A program made the position numbers and the translations under genes. A DNA stretch of 64,000 nt from Aselliscus stoliczkanus (Eukaryota; Chordata; Mammalia; Chiroptera; Hipposideridae). The stretch spans positions 65,327,617-65,391,616 of the forward strand of contig CM066740.1 of assembly GCA_033961575.1 (NCBI GenBank), written 5' to 3'. The number at the start of each line of letters is the position of its first letter. The stretch's first letter is position 1. This document shows, piece after piece, positions 50,771 through 62,979 of this stretch. The notes under the pieces were generated by a model. It made no database searches. It was not told where the DNA came from and worked only from the letters and a program-made list of their open reading frames with translations.

Positions 50771-51184
50771 GGGCCAGCTGAGTAGCATGTTGGTTGAATT
50801 GGCTTGGGATGCCAGCTGTGTGCAGCAGGGCCCGGTTCAGATCCCACATAGGAGAGCCAGTGACGCTGCGCCTTCTACAGCTAAGAACAACAGCTCGACC
50901 TGGAGCTGGGCTGCCATGAGTTGCCAGCAATGGCACAGGCTGCAGTGGGGCTGGTTGGCAGCTGGCGTGAGCTTTTGTGAGGTGCTGTGAGCCGCTGTGA
51001 ATGGCTATCCAATGGCCAGCGAGCGACCCGGGAAGAGCGCAATGATAATACCAACATGGGCCAGTGAAGCAGCGATCTCCACAGCTAGACTAAAGAACAA
51101 AAGGACAGCAACTTGTCTGTTCCCCTCCCCAATTCCCCAACACTGTTCCCCAATTCCCCAATTTAAAAAAAATCTTAAAAAAAA
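50771..51184 (+). mobile_element. Long tRNA-derived bat SINE, older subtype
   Basis: It starts GGGCCAGCTGAGTAGCATG and carries the same extra GTGTGCAGCAGGG segment before the B box as the copy at 24389. The tail has doubled CCCCAATTCCCCAA words and a mutated signal (CAATTTAAAAAAAATC). It is followed at once by another SINE body. I see no clear target duplication for it alone. Confidence 0.85.
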
Positions 51185-51208
51185 AGATCAAACACGACAC
51201 CTTGATTT

Positions 51209-51382
51209 GAGCTGAGCTGCCCTGAGTTTCCGCCAAGTGGCCAGGTGGCGACTGGACCTGGAGCTGAGCTAGCTGCGCCCTCCACAACTAAGACTGAAGG
51301 ACAACAACTTGGCTGGTCCCCTTCTCTAATTCCCTAACACTGATCCCCTTCCCCAATTCTGCAATAAAATCTTTAAAAAAAA
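51209..51382 (+). mobile_element. Rhin-1-like SINE, body and tail only
   Basis: GAGCTGAGCTGCCCTGAG, GGCGACTGGACCTGGAGCTGAGC, GCGCCCTCCACAACTAAGAC, ACAACAACTTGGCTGGTCC and GCAATAAAATCTTTAAAA match the body and T+ tail of Rhin-1-like elements. The tRNA head is missing. It abuts the tail of the SINE at 50771, so it is either an independent truncated copy or part of a joint insertion. Confidence 0.8.
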
Positions 51383-51414
51383 GAAAAGTCAATGGAGATT
51401 TTGAGTGAATTCAA

Positions 51415-51500
51415 ATATTTTTTGAGTATCTTTTCTGGGCTAGGCGCTAAGGATAAAGAAGTTATCCAGCTTTCATGGAGTTCACAATCTAGCGAAGAAT
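51415..51500 (+). repeat. Ancient interspersed repeat fragment, family not assigned
   Basis: TTGAGTATCTTTTCTGGGCTAGGCGCTAAGGATAAAGAAG, then TTTCATGGAGTTCACAATCTAGCG, the same two-part module as at 31.7 kb. Confidence 0.5.
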
Positions 51501-52440
51501 CTAAGAATAATAAAATATTATAATCTTTTTTGTGTTGCCTCTTACATTTTTACAAGTTGATTCTATGCAACATTTTTGGTGAGAAAAGTCAGCTTCCATC
51601 TTTGGTTTGAAGAATCATCTACCTTCATACATAAAAGAAAAATATTGTCATCATCTATTGTATATCCAGGACTTATAGCACCCAAGAGTTCCAAGACTGG
51701 GAAAGAAGTTTCTAGAAAGAAACTCAGATCTAGTTTCAGTCTCTTGAAATTTCATTTCTCTGGTATCAGATGAATTCAGTTTCTATCTAGGAATAAAGTT
51801 GAACTACAGAATCTATAAACTACCTAGCATCATCTCTTTCTGGTCCCATGAGCCTTGAACCATTTCTGCTGAGAATGTCTAAATCCAAGCCCACTGGATT
51901 TTTACAAGGTCTGCAGCAGATATTACAGAGGCTTTCACCATGCCCTTCTGGGCTGGCACACAAGATGCTGAAGACCCAGGCCATCTTTCCCCAGTGGATT
52001 CCATCTTCAACCAGCTCAACACCAACCATAGGTCAGCCAGGCCCAAAGAAGCAGCCTGACTCTGTAGCCACCGTCCCTTACCCAAAGTGGTGACTTTAAA
52101 TTGCATTCGTCTGTTCGTCATACCCAAGGGCTGTCATGCTAGCACTGGAGGCAGGCGCCTCCTAATGTGAGGAGAACTATTCATCAAAAAAATATAAAAC
52201 TTTCACATGGGATGAACTCCATGTGGCTGATAATGAAGAAAGAGGATTGTATTTTTAATTATGAAAAGTAATGTCACTGCATTCCAGAAGCAATTTTTCT
52301 GTAAGGTGAGATACAAAATTTTAAAACAGCAAATAACCCACATGATTGATAAGAACCTAATTACCTTATCTTGTGACAGAGATGTGCTAAAGTTTCTTTC
52401 AAAAGTGGCTTCTGTTTTCTAATATAAAAAATAGCTTCTG

Positions 52441-52560
52441 AGGCCGGCTGAGTGGCACGATTGTTAAGAGCTGGACTGGGATGCCAGCGGCCCGGGTTTG
52501 GATCCCACATATAAGGGCCAGTGACACTGCCAGCTCAAAAAAAAAACAAAAAACAAAAAA
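52441..52560 (+). mobile_element. Short tRNA-derived bat SINE
   Basis: It begins AGGCCGGCTGAGTGGCACG and ends GACACTGCCAGCTC with an A-rich tail interrupted by C. CTTCTG follows A-rich sequence on both sides (52435-52440 and 52562-52567), a short probable target duplication. Confidence 0.9.
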
Positions 52561-52659
52561 ACTTCTGCAAGCTGTTTAACCACACATATTTAAGAAAAAC
52601 ACTTTCTAATTTAATGTTTCCCCCCTTTAAATTAATCCTTTTGGCCTGTTATCAGAAAG

Positions 52660-53640
52660 GAAGCATATGAATGGATGCTTACCAAAAAATGAATAAACTG
52701 GAAATTAGAACTTTATTTCTGATGGTCACACTGGGAGCGTGCTTTGCACTCTTGAAGAAATCCCAGGGGCCTTTGCTCAAAACGGCACTCTTCTCCCAGT
52801 GCCTCAGAAAACACCAGACCTCTCAAAGTGGGAACTTTGTTCCCATACCAAGGCTCATGATTGCAGAACAATCTACTTAGAAACCATACACTTTCTCACA
52901 AGGGCACATTTTGGCACTTGTCTTCATTATCTTCATTTGCATACTCGCCCCTCCCAGATGCCTGGCCACAGTGGAACAGTTAAGCTGCGCTTGCTCTGGC
53001 CATTTCCGCATTGAAGTTAAGCCGTTACACTGAGTTCCGACACACGCATGTGAAGTCCCCCTGCGTACCTCCTGCTATCACTCTCATGTTGTTGTAGGAA
53101 AATGTTCACTGCCAGAATCTGTTGGCAGAAACTCAATGTCTGAGTCCAACACTAATTCATTACAAAGTCTACAACAGTTGGGACACTGGCACACACAAAT
53201 GAGTCTTTCTGACACTGGAGGGCAAATCCAAAATCTACACTCAAGACCTTGCTGTGATTCCACTGCCACAGAAATAGCTGTACAAAAGGGCAATCTTGTC
53301 AACATCTCACCCTGCCCACACCAGTTAGCCCCTGGTAATCTGAGCCTCTATGGCAATGCTACCCTCTGAGCATCTCTTGTTAAGAACTGTTTTTGAAGGT
53401 CTCAGCTGTGTCCTGTTGAATGTGCTAGGAGATATGGGATGAGACATGTAATGTAGGATAAGATAGAGAACACGTGGAGTACACCTCTCCACGGGGAGCC
53501 ACCTTCTGTGGAACAAAAAGGTGCTCCAAAGATGAGCTAGCAATGTCACCAGGGAAGAGGTGTGGGTAGGACAGCAGCACAGGACAAGTAGGAAGGGAGA
53601 CAGTGATGGAAAATAATGATAAAGACCTGTAGGACATTTT
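52660..53640. other. Unassigned moderate-GC sequence
   Basis: No repeat family or coding domain recognised. It contains CATTTGCATACTCGCCCCTCCC near 52935 (an octamer-like ATTTGCAT) and several isolated CpGs. It may include an old LTR. The overlapping short open frames on both strands are most likely chance. Confidence 0.3.
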
Positions 53641-54544
53641 TCATTTCTTTTATTTCTATGGCTACTTTAAGAATGATACCAAGTAACTAATGGAGTGATA
53701 AACTCCACCAAAGTTTCCAATTCCTTACAACTCAATAGACTCTGTGGGGTCAAAAATGCTGCTACTGCTCTAGGAAATTCTCAGAGAACTACCTTTATTA
53801 CACTGTGGTATCTGTGTGTTCCAGTGTCAAGTGTGGTTTCTGCTAAGCTAATCAACTCCCAGATGAGGAAAAAATATAAAAATCATTTCATATGCAAGGA
53901 AAATAAGAACATACTTAAACATCACAAACTTATTTGAATATTGAGAATGCAGTTAATTTACAAACATTCTGTGAAGTATTAACCCTTTGCTTAAATACTG
54001 AAATGATTATATTTCAAAATATGTATTTAAATTTATTTTGTAATTCTATATACATGGTATGAAAAAACAATACGTATAGATGTTATTTCCATGTGTTATG
54101 TGGAGATGTTTTTAAAATCAAAATGATAAAATTAATACTGAGATGTGGCCACAATGCCACAAGTATTTTTGCATATTAGAAATAAATCCTAGTAATTTTA
54201 GCCTCCATTTTGCTTTAAAATAGGGAATTATTTATCATTTGTGATATGTCCTTTGTTTACAATTTATAAAAAGGGTAATTTAACACTGAATATTCCCAAT
54301 GAACATTTAAACAAGAAAACTCTATTATGTCAGATTCTAAAAATTAGGATTTCTTAGCTGAAATTTACATTTAAGAAGAAATGGTTTATTTTGCAGATTT
54401 ACATTTAAATAGGACTCAGAAAGAATGTGCAAAATCATGAAAAACCATCCAGTTCTGGGGATTTCTCTATCCAAAACCTTTGTGATGAAATCTGCAAATC
54501 ATGTTAAGTTCTCAGTTACTATTCCTCCAGACATCTGCTATAAT

Positions 54545-54725
54545 GGTTCCCTACCCAGATGGTCATCAGAGTCACAAAGTAGGCTATCTTATAAAGGTAA
54601 ATTCTCGGGCTCCACCCCCAGAGAGTCTGATTTCATTAGATTTGAGGTAGGGTATAAGGATGTCAATTTTTTAAAAGCTCCACAAGTCATTTTGATGATG
54701 AGCCAAGTCTGAAAACTATTGTTGT
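54545..54725 (+). mobile_element. MER5A-type DNA transposon relic
   Basis: GGTCATCAGAGTCACAAAG, then CTCGGGCTCCACCCCCAGAGAGTCTGATTTCATTAG and TTTTAAAAGCTCCACAAGTCATTTTGATG follow the MER5A order, ending AGTCTGAAAACTATTG. CTCCACCCCCAGAG is strongly diagnostic. Confidence 0.8.
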
Positions 54726-55050
54726 AGAAGGTAAAATTTTGATACTTTTAGTAACTGTAGTCATGTTTGTTACTATTACTATTCTTTTTATCCATTATAA
54801 TGATGTTATAATGCATCACACAATACATGGTAAGTGTCCCCATTCCTTGGTATTCCATTTCTACCACATTTTACACATTACTAACACTATTAAGGCAAAC
54901 TCAAACATTTTAAAGCTAAAAAGAAAGAAATATTTCATTAACTTCTCTCAAACTGTTCTGTGGAAGTAGGCCTAGAGAGGTTAATTAATTTACCAAGGTC
55001 ATAAAGTTTGTTAATAGCATTAATTTGACTCCAAGAATTACAATTTTTCT

Positions 55051-55390
55051 TAGTTGTGGGTGGGCGTAGCCACCATCCCATGCAGCAGTTGAACCCAACA
55101 GCCTTGTTATGAGCTACTGCCTGGATGGCTCAGTGGATCGAGCATGTGCTCTTAACAACAAGGCAGCTGGTTCAACTCTCACATGGGTTTGTGGCTACGC
55201 CCACTGGCAACTAAGATGGAACACAGCACCTTGAGCTTAGAGGCCATGAGCTACAGAAGGGAAGCCAGATGGCGACTGGTGCCCTCCACAACGAAGAAGA
55301 CTGAAGAACAACAACTTGGCTGTTCCCCTCCCCCAATTCCCCAACACTGTTCCCCTCCCCCAATTCCCCAATAAAATCTTAAAAAAAAAA
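55051..55390 (+). mobile_element. Rhin-1-like SINE with an inverted copy of its own 5' part
   Basis: The element is bounded by AAGAATTACAATTTTTCT (55033-55050) and AAGAATTCCAATTTTTCT (55391-55408). The first 64 bases (55051-55114) are the reverse complement of 55148-55213, with several mismatches. Between them lies the tRNA-like start CTGGATGGCTCAGTGG. The body and T+ tail follow, ending CCCCAATAAAATCTTAAAA. A transcript would fold into a long stem with the A-box region in the loop. Because the duplication encloses the inverted arm, the arm arrived with the insertion or arose during it. Confidence 0.85.
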
Positions 55391-56899
55391 AAGAATTCCA
55401 ATTTTTCTTTTATTTGTCTCACTATACCACCAATTTTAAAGGTATACACATAAAAACAGAATTAATACTTTTAAATAATTTAGATTATCCTATTCTCCAT
55501 TTAGTTCCCAGCAGATGACATCCCTTCTTCAAGGCCCTCTCTATTCCTTATGGATTCCACCCTCCCTAGAGAGCCCTATCAGAAACCACTGGGCAGGACT
55601 TTGGTCGGCTCTCCTCATTCATGGTTCCAGAAACTCTGTGAGCTTCCCTGGGAACTGTTGTGTGAAGCCACTTCCATCTCACTCCCCTTACTGTCACGCC
55701 AGGTCTAGAGGGCCTCAGAGATCCGGACTCTGGCAAAACAATCCAGAGACTCTATTGGCATTATTTTTGTTACATTATGGTTGAATAAGCTTTTGAGAGT
55801 TGGTGTGGGATCACATACAACACTGTTTCTATGGGAACAGGAATTCCTGTTTCTAGACATTGGGTTCAGAAATGGTTATGTACAACACAACCTATTAGTA
55901 AGTAGGGGACAGCCTGTTAACGCATCCTTAGTCAATGAATGCTTCCCTCATAGCAAGGTCTGTGCCTTTCTGTTCATTTTGAAAGGGTCTTGCAATAACA
56001 TAAATTGGAAAAGCCTGTAAATAGGCACTGAGAATATGGTTTTTAACAAGTAAAAAACTAATGAACAATTATATTGAAAAATAAAAGAATACCCACATTA
56101 TACTCAAACAAAATCAGACTCTTAAGTTTTAACAATTTAGAGCTGATAAATTAATAAATACATACAATACAGCTGAGTATTCAAAACTGTAATTTACACA
56201 ACCAGTTTACCATTTTCATTTTGTTATTGTTTTTAAAGGTTTCTTTATTGAGAGAGAAAATAGTATTTTATACCTATACCGCATTTTGAAAATTAATTAC
56301 AGGAATAATTATTTTAAAATACAACATATGCAAAGTAAATGATTATGTACAATGAAATTGTAGCATAACCTCAGCTTTATGGAACATATGTGTTGGCTTT
56401 CAGGAGAAAAATAATGTAAACAAAAGTTAGTTAGAAAGCCCACAGTGGAATAGTCTTCCTAATGAATTATGAATGTAATGTCCCATTTGTAACAACTAAT
56501 TTTTATTTTGTAGCATAACTGTCTAGCCATTAGCCCCTGAAGTTTAACTTCCACTCTTCTGCATTCCAATACATGTCCTAAGGCAAGCTGTCTGATAAAT
56601 TCTCCTCTAAAGATCTGGCTGGTCTTTGGTTCTCCACTGAATTTATCCCCCTCCCTCCCCCTACACCCCCTCCCCCGCACACACCCCAATACTCATTGAT
56701 GTGAAAACTTTCTGTTGTGGGATTCTTTCTGTGATTCATATCTTTTTTCATTGCCCAAGCTCACAACCAGTTTGTATCAAGAGAGATAAAGAAATGTCAG
56801 TATGTATTTTTTAAAGTGCCCTTTATTCTGTCTTTATATCCATTTGGTTCAAAAGATTACACATTTGTCTATGGAAAGTCTTAACTTGAAGAAAAGTTT

Positions 56900-57290
56900 G
56901 AAATTATAAAATCAACCTTGTAGGTTATGAATATGCAAAGTGAGCCCTTTCAACGAGGAAAAAGTTACTTTTTTCCTGTCTTGTTATCATGTTATTTTCA
57001 TTTGCCATCCACTCCCAACCCATTTCCTCGGCTTCTTTACCAAGTTAAACACTGAACAATTGGCATAGCCATGTAGAGATTAATTGGATGAAGCAAACAT
57101 TGGCCTTAGCTATAATAATAGAACAACACATCATGATGGGAACGAAACCCTACGTCTCTACCAATAAGCAGGGCAGTTTAATTACACTGAGCTGAAAATG
57201 TTGGTGCCTCTCATTCAGCAGTCTCATCTAAATACTTTAAATGTGAAAGTTTAACACAGGACACAGCAACATGAAGATGATATGGACAAA
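56900..57290. promoter_or_regulatory. Candidate conserved intronic block
   Basis: Unique sequence with GAATATGCAAAG near 56930, TAGAGATTAATTGGATG near 57078, CAGTTTAATTACACTGAGC near 57173 and CpG-containing words (CAACGAGG, GAACGAAACCC, CTACGTC). It is directly followed by an L2. A regulatory role is inference. Confidence 0.3.
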
Positions 57291-57369
57291 AATTAATTGT
57301 CAGCTTCTCTTCCTCACTCCCCTTTCAAATGTGAATATTTCCCAACTCTCACCCACCTTCTTTTCCTTA

Positions 57370-58585
57370 TCACTCTAGGACAGCTGCTACTTACCCTTCA
57401 TTGCACGGCTTCTAACTTCTCCAAAATCTCAGTGTTTTAAGTGACCAGGGGTCTTTGGACATCTCTTCTTCCTCTGCCTTTTATTCCCATGACTCTCTCT
57501 CTCATTCATTAGGGGCTCTTAGACTCCTAGCCGCAAGTACCAGCTACATGCTGACAACTCATAGATTTCTATCTCCGGGTCCGATGCTCTGAAATCAAAA
57601 TGTCTGTCCATTTGCCTTGACTATGCCATTTGCCTCTGAAATAAGCATATGAAATTTAACATTCATCAGCTGAACTGCTTATTGACAAGCCTCCCCACCT
57701 CAAAGAAACCAAACAAAAAACTTTTGCTCTTTCTCAGTTCACCGATTTGAACAAACCCTGGATGTTGCAGTTATCCTTGATTCCTTCTTATTTCTCACAT
57801 CCCCCACATTGAGTCATCAGCAACATGTTCGGGATGCATCCAGAATTTGTGAAATGTCATACCGCTTCTGGGGCAACCAGCCTGGTCCAGCCTCCACCAT
57901 TTTTTCCCTCGTCTCCTCGTCCCTTAGTACACTCTCTCGCTGGTTTCCATGTTTTCTCTTTTTCACTCCCTTCTGAGTATTTTGCACACAGCAGCCAAAA
58001 TTCCTTTTAAAAAGTAAATCGCATCATGTGAATTTCCTTTTCTAAGACCTCCAAGGAATTGTCAGTTAGAATAAAATCTCTACATAAGCTGTCCAATTGC
58101 TACCTATTGGACTGAATTTCACCCCACTATTCCTTTATTCATTCTGCTCTAGAAATACAGACTTCCTTGCTAGAGCTCACACACAGAGAGCACAATCCCA
58201 CCTCAAAGCCATTGCACACTTGATTCCCTCTGCTTAGACACCTCGGATACACCAGACTAAATCCTTTTCTTTAGGATCTCTGCTAGCATGGTCCTTGTCA
58301 GAGAGGTCTGTGAACTGACCTATCTAGAAGAGCATCGCTCCTCTCTACCACACTGACCTCTAGCTGTACTTGTCATTACAATCTCTACCATGACATTATA
58401 ATACCTATTTGCTCATTGGCCCTCTCTTAACTAGACTGCAAACTCCACTAAGGCAGAAACTTTAGTGTATGGGTGTATGGCTGTGTGTGTGTGTGTGTGT
58501 GTGTGTATATACATGTCTCCAGTATTAAGGATAGTACTGTGCATATAATACATGCTTAATAAATATCGGTCCAAAGAATGAACAA
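57370..58585 (+). mobile_element. Long L2 LINE 3' region
   Basis: Recognisable in order: GCTACTTACCCTTCATTGC, ATCTCCGGGTCCGATGCTC, CAGTTATCCTTGATTCCTTC, CAGCAGCCAAAATTCC, CTCTGCTCTAGAAATACAG-type words, CAAAGCCATTGCACACTTG, CTTAACTAGACTGCAAACTCC and the end ATACATGCTTAATAAATATCGG. It is old, with no surviving frame. A (GT)n run at 58480-58508 grew inside its tail. Confidence 0.75.
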
Positions 58586-58653
58586 ATTATTAAATATACA
58601 TATATATTCCAAATAAGAACAAATTATTAAAAATAGATACTCCAAATAATAGC
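58581..58653 (+). repeat. Imperfect 37-bp tandem duplication
   Basis: AACAAATTATTAAA at 58581 and again at 58618, each followed by an AT-rich stretch and CCAAATAA. The first copy has gained a TATACATATATAT expansion. Confidence 0.7.
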
Positions 58654-58840
58654 ATAGCTTTACCTATTATATCATACTATTCCAATTCCCTATCTCTAGT
58701 ACAAATCTCTCTAATATGTACAGATTCAGATCTGCATTTCTGTTGAAAGCAATGCTCCCACTTGGATGTATGTCTCACAGCATCACAAACTGAAATATCT
58801 TATTCACGCAATTTTGATTAAGATGATTGGCAGTTCCAAC

Positions 58841-58841
<1 letters not shown>

Positions 58842-58883
<42 letters not shown>
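58842..58883 (+). repeat. (CA)n microsatellite
   Basis: An uninterrupted AC/CA run of about 42 bases. Confidence 0.98.
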
Positions 58884-58886
<3 letters not shown>

Positions 58887-58978
58887 TTTTAGAGACATAC
58901 TAGATCGATCCCTTTTTCTAGATCCCTCCACATCCAATGAAATCCATTCTAAAGTCTTGTCAATGCTGCTTCCTAAGT

Positions 58979-59620
58979 ATTTGTTTTTTAAATTGGGGAA
59001 TTGGGGGAGGGGAACAGTATTGGGGAATTGGGGAGGGGGACCAGCCAAGTTGTTGTTCTTCAATCTTAGTTGTGGAGAGTGCCAGTCGCCATCTGGCTGC
59101 CCTTCGGCAGTTTGTGGCCTCTAAGCTCAAGGTGCTGTGTTACAATCTTAGTTGCAGTTGGGCGTAGCCCCCATCCCATGCAGGAGTCAAACCAGCAGCC
59201 TTGTTGTTAAAGAGCGCACTCTCTACCCACTGAGCCATCCAGGCGGCAGCTCAGCTCAAGGTGCTGAGTTCTATCTTAGTTGCAGGAGGGTGTAGCCCAC
59301 CATCAAACAGGCAGTCTTGCTGTTAGGAGCACGTGCTCTCATCAGCTGAGCCATCCTGCCACCTGTTGGCAGCTCAGCTGCAGCTCAGCTGGGGCGCAGC
59401 ATCACTGGCCATGTGGGAATTGAACCAGCGGCCCTGTTGCTTAGAGTTCGTGCTCTTAAGGTAACTATTTTTATTTTTATTTTTTTGAGGGTAGTGTCAC
59501 TGGCCCTCACATGTGGGACCGAACCGGGGCCGCTGGCTTCCCAAGCCAGGGCTTAACCACCGTGCCACTCGGTCAGCCCTCTTAAGGTAACTCTTAGCCA
59601 ACTAAGCCACTCAGCTGGAC
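58979..59620 (-). mobile_element. Rhin-1-like SINE with three tandem tRNA-like units
   Basis: Read on the minus strand it starts GTCCAGCTGAGTGGCTTAG (unit 1), continues to a second head CAGGATGGCTCAGCTGATGAG, then a third CTGGATGGCTCAGTGGGTAGAG, each followed by its own B-box-like or body segment. It then runs into the common body (ATGGCGACTGGCAC) and tail (CCCCAATTCCCCAATTTAAAAAAC). Unit 1 is split by the nested SINE at 59467-59578. CCTAAGT at 58972-58978 and 59621-59627 is the probable target duplication, so the three units form one insertion. Confidence 0.82.
59467..59578 (-). mobile_element. Short tRNA-derived bat SINE nested in the trimeric SINE
   Basis: On the plus strand: T-rich tail, GAGGGTAGTGTCACTGGCCC, then CCACTCGGTCAGCC. 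A perfect duplication CTCTTAAGGTAACT flanks it at 59453-59466 and 59579-59592. It is younger than the trimeric element that it interrupts. Confidence 0.95.
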
Positions 59621-61092
59621 CCTAAGTCTTTTTGTATTCATTTTCCTTTAGTCACCACAAATGCTGCCAGTCTTATCTCCTGATGACTTATTGGAATCAT
59701 CTACTATCTGAATAACCAATTTTTATTAAGACTTAACTCCAATTAATTCCTTTCACTGCTGTCACTTTAGTCTTTTAAAATTCATATGTAATTATGTCAC
59801 TCTACTAAACAGTTTTTTAATGGCCCACATTTCTAAAACAGGATTAACAGGTTAACAGTGAGGGTGGAGTCTCTTATAGCTCCTTCTTCTTAACCCTCAG
59901 GAGGCTGCTTGGGTTCTCTAGGGCCTTCCCTCTGCACAAATACCCTGTGGGCCCACCAGTCCAAAGCACTAAATGCCAGGTGCTCTTCAGAACTAGATCA
60001 TGTGCCCCAAGTAAGTAAGGCGGGTAGGGTCACGTCAGTGTGAGTCACAGGCGCAACCCTAGTTCTAGCTCACTGGACCACACAGGTGCTAACAAACATT
60101 TGCCACAATGAATGGATGACTCTACCCTCATGGAATGGATGATCCCCTTGCCAGGAAAAGCTTTTTTCCTTCCTGTCTTTTCCTCCTTTTGAATGTTTGT
60201 CAAACCCCTTCTCATTTTTCTGACTAAACTTGACTTCACTTTCTCTGCCAAGTTTCTTTGTTATTCCATAGCCCATCCATTACCCATCATACTTAAAACA
60301 ATACTTTAATAAAACATGTCCTTTCTTTTTAATTAAGTATTTTCTAAAATACATGTGTGTGCTGAAAAGTGAGGAATATATCCTATTTTTAAATTCCTAA
60401 CAGTCTGTTTATAACAGTTTCTGGCATATAGCAGGTACATAATGTTTTATAGGATGAATACCAAATGCTATCCTCTGAAATTAGGTGAAATGAATTAAGT
60501 TATATTCATTTCTGGGACAGAGTGTCTTCTAGATGTGTATTCAATATACATTGCTTCATATTACTTACTAACAGAAACATGACTTTATTAGAGTAGAAAA
60601 TGTTTCCTGCTGAAAACTATATTTCTCTGTGTCCTGTAAAGTTGGGGTAGCTATGAGACATAATCATAGTTCCAATGGATGAGACAAAGAAAAGGTCTGC
60701 GGTTGACTTCAGTAAAACTTTTGCTGTCCTGATATAGGCATTCTTTTGCCATCTGGTTTCCCTTCCTTCCTACATGTATGAAACATGTAGTCCTTGCTAT
60801 CTTGTGACTATAAGGAGCAGGTCAAGAGTATTACCCAAACTTCAGCTGTGACATCTTTCAACCAATGAGTCAATGCTAACAAATGATAACTTCAAGGCTT
60901 CTTGGTTTTACATGAAAAAAAATAATTTTGTAATTTGTTTATGTCTCAGTTTTTAAAACCTCTCTATCCATATCTGAACACAATTCCCAACTGATAATTT
61001 AGAAAATCAATGCAGAGCATTATACTTCAGATGAGAAATATATTTACAGTTCTGAGATCCAGTTCAACTCTAACTTTTGGTCAAAATAAGTA

Positions 61093-61248
61093 CAGTAAAA
61101 CCTTGGATTGTGAGTAACTTGGTTTGCGAGTGTTCCGCAAGACAAGCAAACATTTCTAATGCATTTTAATGTGGTAAACTAGCGATGTCTTGCAATACGA
61201 GTAGTTTGTTTCCAGAACAAATTATGCTCGCAAACCAAGGTATTACTG
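61093..61248. mobile_element. Tigger/mariner-superfamily MITE
   Basis: TA-flanked, it begins CAGTAAAACCTTGG and ends CCAAGGTATTACTG, the inverted form with one mismatch. GGTTTGCGAGTGTTCCGC at the left and GCTCGCAAACC at the right are a second inverted match, and CpGs remain. With 156 bases between the TAs it has no room for a transposase. Confidence 0.85.
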
Positions 61249-62155
61249 TATTATCACTCTACATACACAAGGTAAAATTGCATCCTGGAAAAAAATCACA
61301 ATTATGAGGAAATATATTATCATCACTAGAAAATTATTCAGAATAGCTCTCCTTTTACTTGCTAAGATAGCTTTAAGAAGTTAATAGATTTTTAGGCTCC
61401 TGGAAAGGAAGAAACCAGGTTGGAGTTTTAATAGATTTTCCCATTTTGCCTAATTAAATAAGTAGCTTGTTAGTTATTGATGCAAAAGTTAGATTTTAGT
61501 TTCTTTTTTTGTGGGAGGGGACAATAAGATACTCACTTCATAAGAATATGTTACTTTCCAAGAAATCAACTGATAGTATTGCTTTAGATTCTAAGTGTCT
61601 TCAGCAGTATTTATTTCCAGAGATGGGTAATCATTAGAGATGTTTAAGCATAACATTATAAAATCCATTTTTATCAATGAATAACATTTCTTTTCACAGT
61701 TAAAGGCATAATACAAAAGCCCAACATACATAACATATCCTACACAGACATGGACTCATACAACAAGCACACACACACCAGTCCACAATGAATTTATTCC
61801 ATGCATTACATATTTCTTCAAAGTTCCTAATTCATTCATTGAACCATCCATTCATTGATGAATGCTTAGTGAGTGCTAACCACTGAGAATTTTAATCAGT
61901 GCAACCTGGCCAGTGCTGGAGCCCAAGGAACTTTGAATCCATCAATATTTGAAATAATATTATAAATATTTAAATTAGGTTACAATAAACATGTAATAAT
62001 TTGTGTAATCTCTAACTTAAATCTCTAATTTAAACATCTTCTAGAAAACTGTCTCTAAGAAAGCATAAAAATAAAGAAAAAAGAAAAACATACTTGAATG
62101 ATTAGTACATTTCAAGTAAAAAGCTGTTGAAAGAGTGACATAAAAGTGATTAATA

Positions 62156-62610
62156 GGGCCGGCCTAGTGGCGCAGTGGTTAAGAGCTGGCTTGGGACTCC
62201 AGTGGCCCTGGTTTGGATCCCACATATGAGGGCCAGTGACACTGCCCTCTACAGCTAAGATGGTGAACAACAGCTCCACCTGGAGCTGGGCTGCTGTGAG
62301 TCACCGGGACAGCATAGCTGCAGCCCCTGATGCAGTGGGCTGCCATAGGCTACCATGAGTGGCTGGCAGCCAGCGTGAGCGGCTGGCAAACGGTATGAGC
62401 TGCTAAGAGCCACTGTGAGCAGCCGTCCAGAGGCCAGTGACTGATGTACTTCACCTGAGAAGAGCACAATGACGATACCAACATGGGCCAGTGAAGCAAC
62501 GTCCTCCACACCTAGACTGAAGAACAAAAGGACAGCAACTTGTCTGTTCCCCTTCCCCGGTTCCCCAACACTGTTCCCCTCCCCCAATTCCCCAATAAAA
62601 TCTTTAAAAA
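62156..62610 (+). mobile_element. Long tRNA-derived bat SINE, young copy
   Basis: It starts GGGCCGGCCTAGTGGCGCAG with an A-box-like TGGCGCAGTGG and a B-box-like GGTTTGGATCC, then the GC-rich body and a complete tail CCCCAATAAAATCTTTAAAA. The flanks AAAAGTGATTAATA at 62142-62155 and 62611-62624 are identical. AATAAA plus TCTTT is the T+ tail in its intact form. The 110-codon minus-strand open frame inside is a by-product. Confidence 0.95.
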
Positions 62611-62979
62611 AAAAGTGATTAATAAAATTTGGTAACTTATGATTAAGTTTTTAAATATTAACATTTTGTATCACTGAATGTTACATGTATCACATGTAAT
62701 GCATGATTTCTTTCCTATTTCTCTGCCATATTTTGTCATAGCTTCAAGTGATTGTGCACCTATATAATTAATATGATAGTACCATGATTATTTAAGACCT
62801 CAATTTTATGAAGACATATGAAGTAATTTTGGAGGTGGAAGAATTACACTAACATAAAAACAAAGACAGAAAACTTAGGTCAAGATAGTGTAATCTTGCC
62901 AAAGTTCACATAGCAACATGTGGGTAACCAGTCTTGATTATCTTAATCTCATTGTTCATGCCTCCTTAGAATGAATAAG

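Noticed and set aside
51848..52093. 81-codon open frame (+) in a moderate-GC block, considered as a processed pseudogene
   Set aside because: No protein family recognised, opposite strand to FOXP2, overlapping open frames of similar length on the other strand, and no poly(A) or flanking duplication.
62156..62225. tRNA gene in the SINE head (A-box- and B-box-like words present)
   Set aside because: The sequence does not fold into a complete cloverleaf, continues into a SINE body, and is repeated many times with poly(A) tails and target duplications.
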